In this document: in pieces, positions 1-9,200 of the stretch
How the letters are laid out: every line of letters begins with the position of its first letter
Position numbering within the stretch: the stretch's first letter is position 1
DNA from: Mycoemilia scoparia
Lineage: Eukaryota > Kickxellomycota > Kickxellomycetes > Kickxellales > Kickxellaceae
DNA length: 19,814 nucleotides
Direction of reading: 5' to 3'
Assembly (NCBI GenBank): GCA_027575805.1
Contig: JANBPU010000283.1
Location: 1 to 19,814 of the forward strand
Notes under the pieces: generated by a model
The model's database searches: none
What the model was told of the DNA's origin: nothing
Seen by the model: only the letters and a program-made list of their open reading frames with translations
Translations under genes and position numbers: made by a program

Positions 1-76
1 GTCTTTGACCAAAATCTGATAATGAACCATTTCTATATATATTTCACATTTGATCCTCATGAAATCTCTCCATATG
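1..76 (+). repeat. Dispersed repeat, copy E (3' part, cut by window edge)
   Basis: This stretch aligns with the right half of the repeat in the STT4 intron (copy A). It shares the run CCAAAATC near the start, CCATTTCT, then ACATTTGATC, TGAAAT and CCATATG in the same order and spacing. It is more diverged than copies A to C. The left half, if present, lies outside the window. It is read by eye, with no alignment score. Confidence 0.5.
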
Positions 77-1229
77 ATTTTTGACAACCATGTTAAAGGT
101 GGTATTTGAATTTAGTTATTATTAATAGTGGTGGTGATGAGGAGTTAATACGGTGGTGGAATTATAAAACAATAGTAATATTTTCGGAAATCCAGATATC
201 CAAAAAGGTAAGGATTGTATCTGGCTTTCCATTTTAGTTTCCTTCATGATGACTAGTATAAATCTGCATTAGGTGTTCATGAATTGCATCTTTTATCCAA
301 TCCTTGTCTTTAGGTTCATATGCTCGTTTAGATAGGACATATCTAATATCAAATGTATATAAAGCATATTTATCAATATTAATCAAGTGTGCTAAATTTT
401 GTTGCTGTTTTTTGACTTTTTCGTCCCTTGTTCTCTTTTATTTTGATGAGATGAGAAAGAAGATGGCGCAATGTTTACATAATATTTAAAAATGAGAATT
501 TGTAGGTTTTTTTCACTTACACTAATGCACACATATCGTGGTGCTGGTCTATGAATCTTTTGAGATCTTGTATATGATAGTTTATCTGTTGTTTTCCCGG
601 GTTTAGGGCTTTAAGCCGATGCTCGTACTGCTTTACAAGATACTCAAGTGTGCCTGCCAAATCGTCAAAATCAAAATATTTTCTTGAGGAGGAGTTTGCG
701 GTCTTTTGTATTAGTAGGATTGTATGTGTTCCCTATATAAATAGCAATATTGGTTATGCCACATTATATTTGGTCAATGTAAAAGACATTGCTGTGAAGT
801 TGAACTTCAGCAAACGAAACGATGCTAAGTAAGCAGTATAGAGTGCAGTATTGTATGATGGAATACTTACCATGTTGAATGGTTGATATTATAACTGTAC
901 AAGTAAAATATTATATGCGTATGCGTGTATATTCTAGTTATAATACAAAAAAGGAATTGAAGAAAGTGAAATGCGCAATACAAACCCGTAGGCATTTCCC
1001 CTACTAATAAATGGTGGCCAGCCAAAATATCGTGATTTAAGCTGATTTGATCAAGTAATATTGAAATAATTTTGATGTTCTTGACAAAGATGTCCAAACT
1101 TTCAACCCAAATTTTTCTTTTCCATTGGCCTTAATTATCCTCATACCTCTATCTGCTGATTTTGTTCATTTTTCATACCTCTACTATAGTAGTCAGGGCA
1201 GGCCTTACATAATTCTCTAATAAAATAGC
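77..1229. other. Non-coding or relic region upstream of ESF1
   Basis: No convincing gene is seen here on either strand. Short open stretches (about 97-240, 314-400 and 581-832 on +) read plausibly as protein in places. They cannot be joined by splice sites into one frame and end quickly in stops. The stretch at 314-352 encodes SYARLDRTYLIS, resembling the SRLDRIY-type motif of LINE endonucleases, so a decayed retroelement is possible but weakly supported. The last ~120 bp before the ESF1 start holds an inverted CCAAT (ATTGG at 1124-1128) and an A/T tract AAATTTTT (1109-1116). These are possible promoter elements for ESF1. Confidence 0.4.
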
Positions 1230-3368
1230 ATGGGCAAAGGAAAGTCGAAAGGCAATAATAAGAGTAATAAGGAGTCCTCCAGAAAGAAAGAGATCGTTGC
1301 CTCATCGATTCCGTCAACTTCTGGAAGAGAAAAGAAGTCGAATGAGGGAGTAACAGACGATCCCAGGTTTGCCTTCGTTGAGCGTGATCCACGCTTTATG
1401 AAGGCAAAGAATGATACCCACAAAGTTAAGCTTGACAGCCGTTTCTCTGAACTTTTGACCAACAAAGATTTCACAAATTCAGCATCTGTCGATAAGTACG
1501 GAAGGACGGTAAAGGATAGGAGAGCTGAGGTTCAATTGAAGAGATTGTATAAACTAGAAGACGGTGATGACGACGACGACGACGACAAAGAAGAAGTAAA
1601 AAGCAAGTCTAAAAAGGAAACAAAAAGCAAAAGTAAGACAAAGAGTAAAATTACAGACCCACGGTTTGCTCGGGTCGAGGAATTCGAGAGTGATTCCGAT
1701 GAAGAACAGGATAGTGATGATAGTGATGATGATGACCAAGAAAATGATGCCACAGCAGCAGCAGCCAAGTCCATTGGAAAGCTTGATTTGGCTCGTGGTG
1801 AAGGCATCGAGTCTTCCTCAGACGAATCGTCTGATGAGTCAGAAATAGAGTGGGGAAACCCAGATGATGATGACGAAGGAATTGATCTCCACGTCGACCC
1901 AGATTCGATTCCAAGAGGTGATGAAACACGCAGAATTGCCTGCGTCAACCTAGACTGGGAAAACATAAGAGCCGTTGATCTTTTGGTTGCATTCTCTGCA
2001 TTCAAGCCTGATGGGGGTGCCATCAAGTCAGTAACAATTTACCCATCAGAATTTGGCAAGGAAAGAATGAAGAAGGAGTCTGTCGAAGGGCCTCCCCAAG
2101 AGGTATTCGGAGGCTCTAAGAAGGGGAAGGAGGTAGAAAGCGGAAGTGAAGAAGATAGCGAAAGCGAAGTCGATCTTGTTGCACAGCAAGTCGAAGAGGG
2201 CTCTGAATTTAACCAGACTGCACTTCGCAAATATGAACTTGAGAAGCTCAAATACTACTATGCCGTTGTCGAGTGCAACTCAGTGGCTACGGCAAGGTCT
2301 ATTTATGAAAAATGTGATGGCGCAGAATACGAATCCAGTGCTAACTTCTTTGATCTTCGCTTTATCCCTGATGATATGGAGTTCGACGATGAGCCCAAAG
2401 ATATGGCCACCCGCGTCCCAGAAAAACACAGACCAGCGGACTTCACCACCCAGGCCCTGCAGCACTCGAATGTTAAGCTCACATGGGATCAAGACGATCC
2501 AGAGAGAGTTTTGGTTACGCGCCGCCACCTCTCAAAGGACGATATAGATGACATGGATTTCAAGGCATTCCTTGCATCTGGATCTTCCGATGATGACAGC
2601 AGCGATGGTGAACACACAAAGGAATCCAAATTGGCAGAGCGTGACAGAATCAGAGCCCTACTCAATCTTGACAAGGAAGACTCGTCTTCTTCTGAAAGCG
2701 AAAAGGAAGTCGAAATTACATTTACTCCCGGTCTCAGCGAAAGTGCTCCATTGGAACAAACCACCGAAGTCCCAGAAAACGAAACAACTCTCGAAAAGTA
2801 TATGCGCAAACAGAGAGAAAAGCGGCAAAGAAAGAAGGAGGCTAAGCTCGAAAAGGCAGCCAAAGAGAAAGCAGGTGGCGACGATGAGCTGGTATCTGGC
2901 GGAGAGCTGGCTGATGAATATGCCAATGATCCATTCTTTGCTCTTAGCGGCGGAGAATCTGACACCGAGAATAAGCCAAGAAAGCAAGAGAATAGCACTG
3001 CCCCCACCAAATCCAAGGCATCCAAGAAATCGGCCGGAAGGGTTGACAAGAAAACCGCTGATGCTGAATTGGAGCTCTTGGTTGGAGATGATGGCGACGA
3101 CCACAAGCACTTTGATCTTAAGGAGATTATGCGGGCCGAAAAGCAAAAGGGCAAAAAGGCCCATAAACGCAAGGGCAAGGGTAGGAAACGCGAAGTTGAC
3201 GCTGAAGTCACTCAAGACGACTTTAATCTTGATACCGAGGATCCCCGCTTTAATGCGCTCTTTGAGTCTCATAACTTTGCCATAGATCCGAACAGCCCTC
3301 ACTTTAAGAAGACAGCTTCAATGAAAAAGCTGCTTGATACAAAAAGAAAGAAGCAGCGCATCGCTTAG
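1230..3368 (+). CDS. ESF1: ESF1 pre-rRNA processing factor
   Basis: Single-exon ORF of 712 residues. ESF1 is a nucleolar protein needed for early pre-rRNA cleavages that make 18S rRNA (known for the yeast family). The N-terminus carries DPRF-type motifs (residues 44-47, 53-56, 69-72 as DSRF, and 143-146), then VDKYGR, as in other ESF1 proteins. An acidic, Lys-rich low-complexity segment (about 110-225, including a run of Asp) precedes an RRM-like core from about 234 to 390. That core has the family signatures IYPSEFGKERMKKE, KLKYYYAVVEC and FFDLRFIPDDMEFDDEPKD. Lys/Glu-rich coiled coil follows, then a C-terminal NUC153 motif (about 663-695, DPRFNALFESHNFAIDP). The length fits between yeast (about 630) and human (about 850). 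The start is the first ATG, followed by a Lys-rich tail. It converges on the helicase gene. Confidence 0.96.
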   Translation: MGKGKSKGNNKSNKESSRKKEIVASSIPSTSGREKKSNEGVTDDPRFAFVERDPRFMKAKNDTHKVKLDSRFSELLTNKDFTNSASVDKYGRTVKDRRAEVQLKRLYKLEDGDDDDDDDKEEVKSKSKKETKSKSKTKSKITDPRFARVEEFESDSDEEQDSDDSDDDDQENDATAAAAKSIGKLDLARGEGIESSSDESSDESEIEWGNPDDDDEGIDLHVDPDSIPRGDETRRIACVNLDWENIRAVDLLVAFSAFKPDGGAIKSVTIYPSEFGKERMKKESVEGPPQEVFGGSKKGKEVESGSEEDSESEVDLVAQQVEEGSEFNQTALRKYELEKLKYYYAVVECNSVATARSIYEKCDGAEYESSANFFDLRFIPDDMEFDDEPKDMATRVPEKHRPADFTTQALQHSNVKLTWDQDDPERVLVTRRHLSKDDIDDMDFKAFLASGSSDDDSSDGEHTKESKLAERDRIRALLNLDKEDSSSSESEKEVEITFTPGLSESAPLEQTTEVPENETTLEKYMRKQREKRQRKKEAKLEKAAKEKAGGDDELVSGGELADEYANDPFFALSGGESDTENKPRKQENSTAPTKSKASKKSAGRVDKKTADAELELLVGDDGDDHKHFDLKEIMRAEKQKGKKAHKRKGKGRKREVDAEVTQDDFNLDTEDPRFNALFESHNFAIDPNSPHFKKTASMKKLLDTKRKKQRIA

Positions 3369-3437
3369 TGGTGGTAGAAAATATTCTTGCATGTGTGTTC
3401 TCATGTACTTTTATTGGGATTTAAAGCAAATGCTTAT

Positions 3438-3443
3438 AATAAA
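3438..3443 (+). terminator. Candidate poly(A) signal for ESF1
   Basis: AATAAA lies about 70 nt downstream of the ESF1 stop, in the 282-bp spacer between convergent genes. Position and sequence fit a polyadenylation signal. No transcript evidence is available. Confidence 0.45.
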
Positions 3444-3530
3444 GAGCTAAACCCCAACCAGAAATAATAGAAATCTTGAGAAAATAACTGCCAAATATAA
3501 AATGATAGCGAACTAATGCTTTGCATATCA

Positions 3531-3536
3531 TTTATT
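3531..3536 (-). terminator. Candidate poly(A) signal for the TWINKLE-like gene
   Basis: TTTATT on the + strand reads AATAAA on the - strand, about 115 nt past the helicase stop. The two candidate signals of the convergent pair are about 90 bp apart, so the 3' UTRs may overlap. Confidence 0.35.
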
Positions 3537-3650
3537 TTGCACCTTCAAGTGTTTAAATCGTAAAAAAGCAAATTTTTGGTCAAAGAAATAGTACAACTAA
3601 CAATTTTTTGAAATGAAATCACGCAAAGATTTATCTAATACATATTATGC

Positions 3651-5795
3651 CTATTTTAATGAGTCTGCGCTTTTGTATATTTCGATATCTCTGCTGCTGC
3701 TTTTCCTTGGAGCTTCTATTTGACTGATGCTGATAGTCTTTGGATCATATCTATAGTATACCTTTCCCAGAGTTCCGTCAAACCTGTTCTTTAGGACTTC
3801 AAAGTATCTGGTCCTGTTATCGGTCTTGCCGTATCTTTGGATAGCAATAACATTATCAGCCTCCTGCGTAATTTTTGCCGATCCGAAGACCGAATTGATG
3901 TCCAATGGTCCTTGGGACTGTTGTTCCTTTCGAGCATGAACAACCACAGTCACATGAACCTGCTCGTTTGTTGCAAATTGACGGAAGGTAGCAATGGCCT
4001 GGTCCTGAGCATCATACTTGTCCATGCCTCTCCCCTGCATACTCATCATGAATTGCAGATTGTCGATAATAACGTGCTTGACATCGTATGCATAAACCGC
4101 ATGTTTCATGGTTTCAAGCACCGTTGATGGTTGAGTGCTTCCATGGAACTTTAAAAAGTACATTGGCAAGCGCTCAAACTTTTGTCCCCATTCTTCAAAG
4201 CCTTTGGCATTCCCGGTCAAATCCTTTTTAGCAAACTGATTTATCATACGACTCACCAGCCGAACATTTGGAACCTCAAAACTCCCCCACAATGTGCTTA
4301 CTCCAGATTGACAAAAGTCCAATGAAAGCTGGCTCAATACTGTTGTTTTCCCAACACCAGTGGGCCCGGTTAGAACGGTCAATTCTCCGGGCCGCAATCC
4401 CTTTAATGTTTGGTTGAAGCCAGGGAAACAGACGCTTTGTACGCCCTTAACTTGGTCGGGGTTCATTACTTCGTAAAATACTGCGTCTCTCAGCGAAGAA
4501 AAGTCCATAATCTGCTCATGGCGTACGGGCTTAGCATCGTCAAGAAGTTCCTGGAACGACGCCTTGGTAATCAGGGCTTCGCTGGCGTTCATGGGCCGGT
4601 TAGCTTTATGCATAGTTGGCCTGACTATGAGGCATCTGTCAATACCAAGCTTCTTTGCCATCTTCTCTGCAGCGTCATGGCCTTGGCAGTTGTCATCTAG
4701 CCAGATGTAGATTTTTTCGAAACGATCAAGGGCGCCAATGGCATTAAGAGGGAGCTGATAAGAGCCGCCTGGAAGCGATACTGCTGGGATCCCTGTTTGT
4801 TGGTAAGCAGCCAGGGCATCCATTTCACGACCAGCCAATATGATCTGGGTGCAATCGGGCGACGCCATATGGAAACCAAAAAGACCAGGGGTTATTTCTG
4901 TAGTAGGCTCATAAATCTCATCACCCGAATCCTTCAAAGGAATCGCTTTTACTCGGACTGCACCAAATATGTTATCATTTTCACGCAAATGACCTTTCTG
5001 CTGCTGCTGGAAATGCTCAAGAGGTGTTTGTGCCAAAGACGTCCTAGGAAAAACAAGATACTTCTCTAAAGATCCACCTGGCTCAGTGGCTTTTGAAAGT
5101 TCTAGCGTTCCAGTATGAGAGGGGCTTATATGTGCCAGCCCTACAAGGTAAGCCCGTAAAACCTCCGGCTTCAATCCCAACTGGCCCTTTCTGGTCCCAC
5201 ACAGTTGAGCCATGATATCATTGTGGCTTTGTAAGTTCTGGACCAACTTCTCGATAATTTTGTTACTGATATTGTGTGGCATTTGTTCGTGATTCTCTTT
5301 TGGCGATATTTTTCGGAATAGTTTGCTATTTGCAAGGTACACATAGTCATTCCATGCTCCTTTGGTAAAGCATAACGTACAATTGAACTCTCCAGTATTT
5401 ACATTGATGTGAGCAGAGTATGCTTGACGTCGGGGCCGGCCTGGCGAACATTTTGGACATTTTGCTATTATCTCGTTGCTTTTTAGACTTGGTCGTGGTA
5501 TCTGGTTCGTTAGCATAAGAAAGGACTTGATATCTTGTAGGCTGGGTACACTGGGGCTGTGCTCGTTATCGGGTATGTTGTCTGATTCTACATCTATTCG
5601 TGGCCACTGGCGACTCGCTGTAGCAAGTTCTGTCATACTTGTGACTTGCGTTGGGTTCTTTTGTAGAAAAGAAAGTGTCTGGAAACTTGCTATAGTTGTA
5701 GCTGGTGCCCGTAAAGCTCTTGCCGGCGATAATAAGCCGTGAGCCCCGATGGCCCCTTTTAATAAAGCAAGTGGTCTAATACGACTGCTATGCAT
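3651..5795 (-). CDS. TWINKLE-like mitochondrial replicative DNA helicase
   Basis: Single-exon ORF of 714 residues, a T7 gp4-like replicative helicase expected in the mitochondrial matrix. The first ~50 residues are rich in Arg, Ser and Ala with no acidic residues, a typical matrix presequence. A zinc-ribbon pattern follows (C113, C116, C139, C142), then a TOPRIM-like fold (about 305-395) and a RecA helicase domain (about 455-690). The helicase has Walker A GPTGVGKT (477-484), Walker B VIIDNLQFMM (575-584), VVVHARKE (617-624), GSAKITQEADNV (638-649) and the arginine-finger region KNRFDG (669-674). Long stretches resemble animal TWINKLE, such as NTLWGSFE-like TLWGSFEVPNVRL. In the TOPRIM part the usual EGxxD reads AGREMD (321-326) and DxD reads DDN (367-369), so primase activity is doubtful. 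The helicase motifs look intact. It lies downstream of STT4 on the same strand with a 484-bp gap. Confidence 0.95.
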   Translation of the reverse strand: MHSSRIRPLALLKGAIGAHGLLSPARALRAPATTIASFQTLSFLQKNPTQVTSMTELATASRQWPRIDVESDNIPDNEHSPSVPSLQDIKSFLMLTNQIPRPSLKSNEIIAKCPKCSPGRPRRQAYSAHINVNTGEFNCTLCFTKGAWNDYVYLANSKLFRKISPKENHEQMPHNISNKIIEKLVQNLQSHNDIMAQLCGTRKGQLGLKPEVLRAYLVGLAHISPSHTGTLELSKATEPGGSLEKYLVFPRTSLAQTPLEHFQQQQKGHLRENDNIFGAVRVKAIPLKDSGDEIYEPTTEITPGLFGFHMASPDCTQIILAGREMDALAAYQQTGIPAVSLPGGSYQLPLNAIGALDRFEKIYIWLDDNCQGHDAAEKMAKKLGIDRCLIVRPTMHKANRPMNASEALITKASFQELLDDAKPVRHEQIMDFSSLRDAVFYEVMNPDQVKGVQSVCFPGFNQTLKGLRPGELTVLTGPTGVGKTTVLSQLSLDFCQSGVSTLWGSFEVPNVRLVSRMINQFAKKDLTGNAKGFEEWGQKFERLPMYFLKFHGSTQPSTVLETMKHAVYAYDVKHVIIDNLQFMMSMQGRGMDKYDAQDQAIATFRQFATNEQVHVTVVVHARKEQQSQGPLDINSVFGSAKITQEADNVIAIQRYGKTDNRTRYFEVLKNRFDGTLGKVYYRYDPKTISISQIEAPRKSSSRDIEIYKSADSLK

Positions 5796-6279
5796 TGGTG
5801 AAAATATTAATATATGCTTTTGTAATATAATAAAAGACTTTTAAGATCTTGTGGAAATAGACAACAACTTGATCCCAGAGGAAAAGGCTGGCTCAATATA
5901 CAAGAGCAACAACTTCAAGCAATGGTGATGTTTATTATTTAAAATTATGTGAATGATGGCTGAAAACAATTGTGATAATCAATCAACAAAGTAGCAAAGT
6001 CTAAAAAACAATCGAATGGGCTTACTGCAAAAAATTTATTTATAATGCAGCTTTTATCCTAATATGGGAATATGACCGTTTGTTTTATTGAAATATTATT
6101 GGGAGAAATTCGTTCGTTATAGTAAAGTGCAAAATATATCTATCGACCCCAATGGAGAAGTATGAAGGCAATAGAAATACCGTGTAAAAACAAAGCTTTG
6201 ATGTGTTTTCGTGTGTATATTAAAAGCCATGAGATTATTTTCTAAAAAAGCAACAAGGATCGTGAATAGGAAGTAGATA
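5796..6279. other. Intergenic spacer between STT4 3' end and TWINKLE-like gene 5' end
   Basis: AT-rich DNA with no supported gene. It must hold the helicase promoter and the STT4 3' UTR. Candidate - strand AATAAA signals for STT4 appear as TTTATT at 6084-6089 and about 6035-6040, roughly 190 and 240 nt past the STT4 stop. No TATA box is clear upstream of the helicase ATG. Confidence 0.4.
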
Positions 6280-9200
6280 TTAGTAAGGAATGTCATTGGT
6301 GACCTTTTGGAATGTATCATAAAGCACAGTGCGACGATTCTCATAGGAATCGTTGATGCGGTCCATCATGTATTGTGCAGCTTCGCTTTCGGTCCGGTCT
6401 ACCTGGAATCTGAGTCTTAGGTTAGCCAGAGTTTCGCCTTTGAAGCATGGAAGACCAGAGTCAATCATCAGACCCACCACTTGGATGATCTGTTCAGCAT
6501 AGGGACGACTGGCCAGGTATGCCTTGACGCATAGCTCACGGAACAGCTGGAATGGCTGGGCATCTGGCCCACCACCCATGACATCGATGTACTCTGTTGT
6601 AAGCTTGAAGGGTGCATTTTCGAATGTTATGCCACCAGGTGCAATATCAAGAATGAAGCCGAAATCGATGTGGATTACATGCCCTTCGTCATCTATCATG
6701 ATATTACCATTGTGGCGATCTTTGAACTGAAGAATATAAGAGAGGACTGAATAGGCAGCGCACGACTGTACAAAATTGTTGCGTGCTTTTTGGAACAGGA
6801 TCGAATCAACACCACCAAACTTTGTGCTAAAGTAGTCGTAAAGAGAATTGACCTTTTCACGACCAAGCTGATCTCTAGAAATCGATTTTGGAATTACGTC
6901 AATAACACCACAGCCTGGTGCGGTAGCGACAACGCGGTATGGGAAGAGATATAGATCAAGACCACAAGATGAAAATATATTCTTGAAAAGGGCGATGAGT
7001 TGCAAGGCGAGAACATCTTGTCTACAATCATCACCGACCTTAAAGATGGCCGAAAGTTTGGTGTCTTTGTAGGCGATTGGAGGGGAATGGGACTTGGAAT
7101 GATGGGCCACTGCCATAGTTCCTTTGACACTGGCAGTTAATTGGTTCTGATTTCGACCAGATTCAAGGACATCGCCAAGGTTTGGTCTGTAGGCGTGGTC
7201 TATGCTCCCACGAGGAGTATTGCCTGTATAGCCCTCTATTCCAATGGAATCTGGCGCCAAGCTTGCCATTGTGCTCTTGGCTCTAACAACCTGTGGGGCA
7301 CGTTCTCGAGAAGCAAGATACTGTACATTGCTACTATAGCCACCATTATTAACCTTGGCAACGGAAGGCTCATTCTTTTGATTAGCATGCTCGCTAAAAT
7401 CTGCATAGCTCTGGGCGTCATTTGGTGACGATGTGCCACCCGAGGTTCCTGAACTCATGAGTTCCTGAACTTGGTCCTCTTCCTCTGTACGCTTGCGAAT
7501 ATAGAATGTCGCCATGAATGGCGCTTTGGCATGGCTCTGCAGAGGACGGCCGGATGTGTAATCAATGTCAATTACAGTAGCTTCGGGATTGCTAGGAAGG
7601 TACACATCCTTCTCGACCTTGATCTTTCGCATCTCTTCGTCAATCTTTTTCTTTTTCTCTTCCTTGCTCTTCTTGATGTATGGCTTAAGCTTGCCAGAGA
7701 TTCCAGTGACTTCTTTGAAAAATGTGAATTCACGGATATAGAATTCCTGGTCATCGCCACTGAGCTGACCGACTATACGGTCAATCATGCTGACAAGAGT
7801 GGGTTTCAAAGAGTCTGGCTCCTTGGCGCTCTCATCCTTATACATGTTGGCTTCCATGTTCCATATTATCTGATGTGCAAATAGCTGAGATATGCTGGCA
7901 GCCTCAAGTATAGATTTGGCAATATACCCATTAGTGTCGTTTCGCAAGGCTTGTACAAGTTGTGGAATATAAAAGAATGTGATATCGACTGGGAAGGAGG
8001 CAAGAGAACGCATAGAGTACTGCTGCATAAATGGATTGCTAAGGCTAGGCAATGCAAAGTATGTAGTTGCAGTGATTGGTGATACTGGTGCCCAGTACAA
8101 AAGGAACTTATTCTCGCGGAATGAATTTGCGCTTCCTGTTGTCAAATCTGTGGTTGTTCCTACACCAGGTGCAAGTGTAGGGAAGGAACTCGTAGGAAGT
8201 TCATGGTCAAGTAGGTATTTGAGAGCATCAGGCTCGTCTACCAAATCACCTGGATACTGATGGATAAGCTGGCTCAGCTGCTTTGTTATGGCAGTTGCAG
8301 TAAATCTCTTGGGAAGCTGCAATGCAAGCTTTGGAGAGACAGCCCAGGCATTCTTGACCATGATGCTCCAAGAATTGTCAGTCAAGTTTGGTTCGCGATC
8401 AACATTAGTGATCCCAGATAAATATGGGAGGACCTGCTTTGTGGGGTTAACCCATGTACTCAAACGACTGATCTCGCTGTCGAGAAGCAGAAGCAGAACT
8501 TCCTTGTTATACTGAACCCTGATCTTCAACTTTTCCCTCAAGGTGTTTAAAATCTTGGCATCGCGATTCTTGTCGAATGACGAGTTGCTTGCTCTGCGAC
8601 TGTCGAGTTGACTCTGTTGTCCATGAAGCGGAGTGGGTTGGTCAGAAGATCTCGGTACATCTCCCCAACTGTGCACAGTGGTGGGCCCAGATTTCAAAAC
8701 AGGGTGGTCATTGTTAAGTGCTTGTCTAGTTTGAACTAGAACACGTATTTCACTGACTATGGATGTGATGTTTCCACTGAAACTCCACAGAGGCGAGCTC
8801 ATAAACCAGGTGAATGCCAGATTGTATAGTCCTTCACGGAAGTTGGCTTCCATTACAGAGTTATTGAACCCGACACGCAACAGCTTAAAGCCAAGATTAA
8901 TTAGCTGGAACCTCGCATTCCTTGACAAAGAGTTGGTTGATAGTCTATCGTTATGCTTGAATGTCTGCTGCAGGATCTGGATCATTGGCTTGACAACATC
9001 AGGATAGTGTAGTTGGTGTCTAGTAGCATCAAATCGATGAGTAAGAAACTCGATTAGAAGAACCTGTGGAGCCAACATTCCCAGGATCTCATCATGGGCA
9101 CGAGAACGCGCTGATTTATCGCTAGGAGCGTAGAGAACTTTAGCATCAAATGGATTTTTATGCTGGAAGCGCCTAGAAAATAGACCGAGCTGTTTCTGGA

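Noticed and set aside
597..612. GGGTTTAGGG telomere-like or telo-box string, with similar strings near 14016 and 14033
   Set aside because: Single copies of TTAGGG, not tandem, and the first is over 600 bp from the nearest start. Too short to call interstitial telomere repeats or a Tbf1-type site.
1010..1080. Possible sixth copy of the dispersed repeat (GGCCAGCCAAAATAT and TTTGATCA)
   Set aside because: Only two short blocks match and the spacing is off; within reach of chance.
3837..4127. Plus-strand ORF of 96 codons opposite the helicase gene
   Set aside because: Shadow of the conserved helicase coding strand, with no motif of its own. The same applies to the other antisense ORFs over ESF1, STT4 and RAE1.
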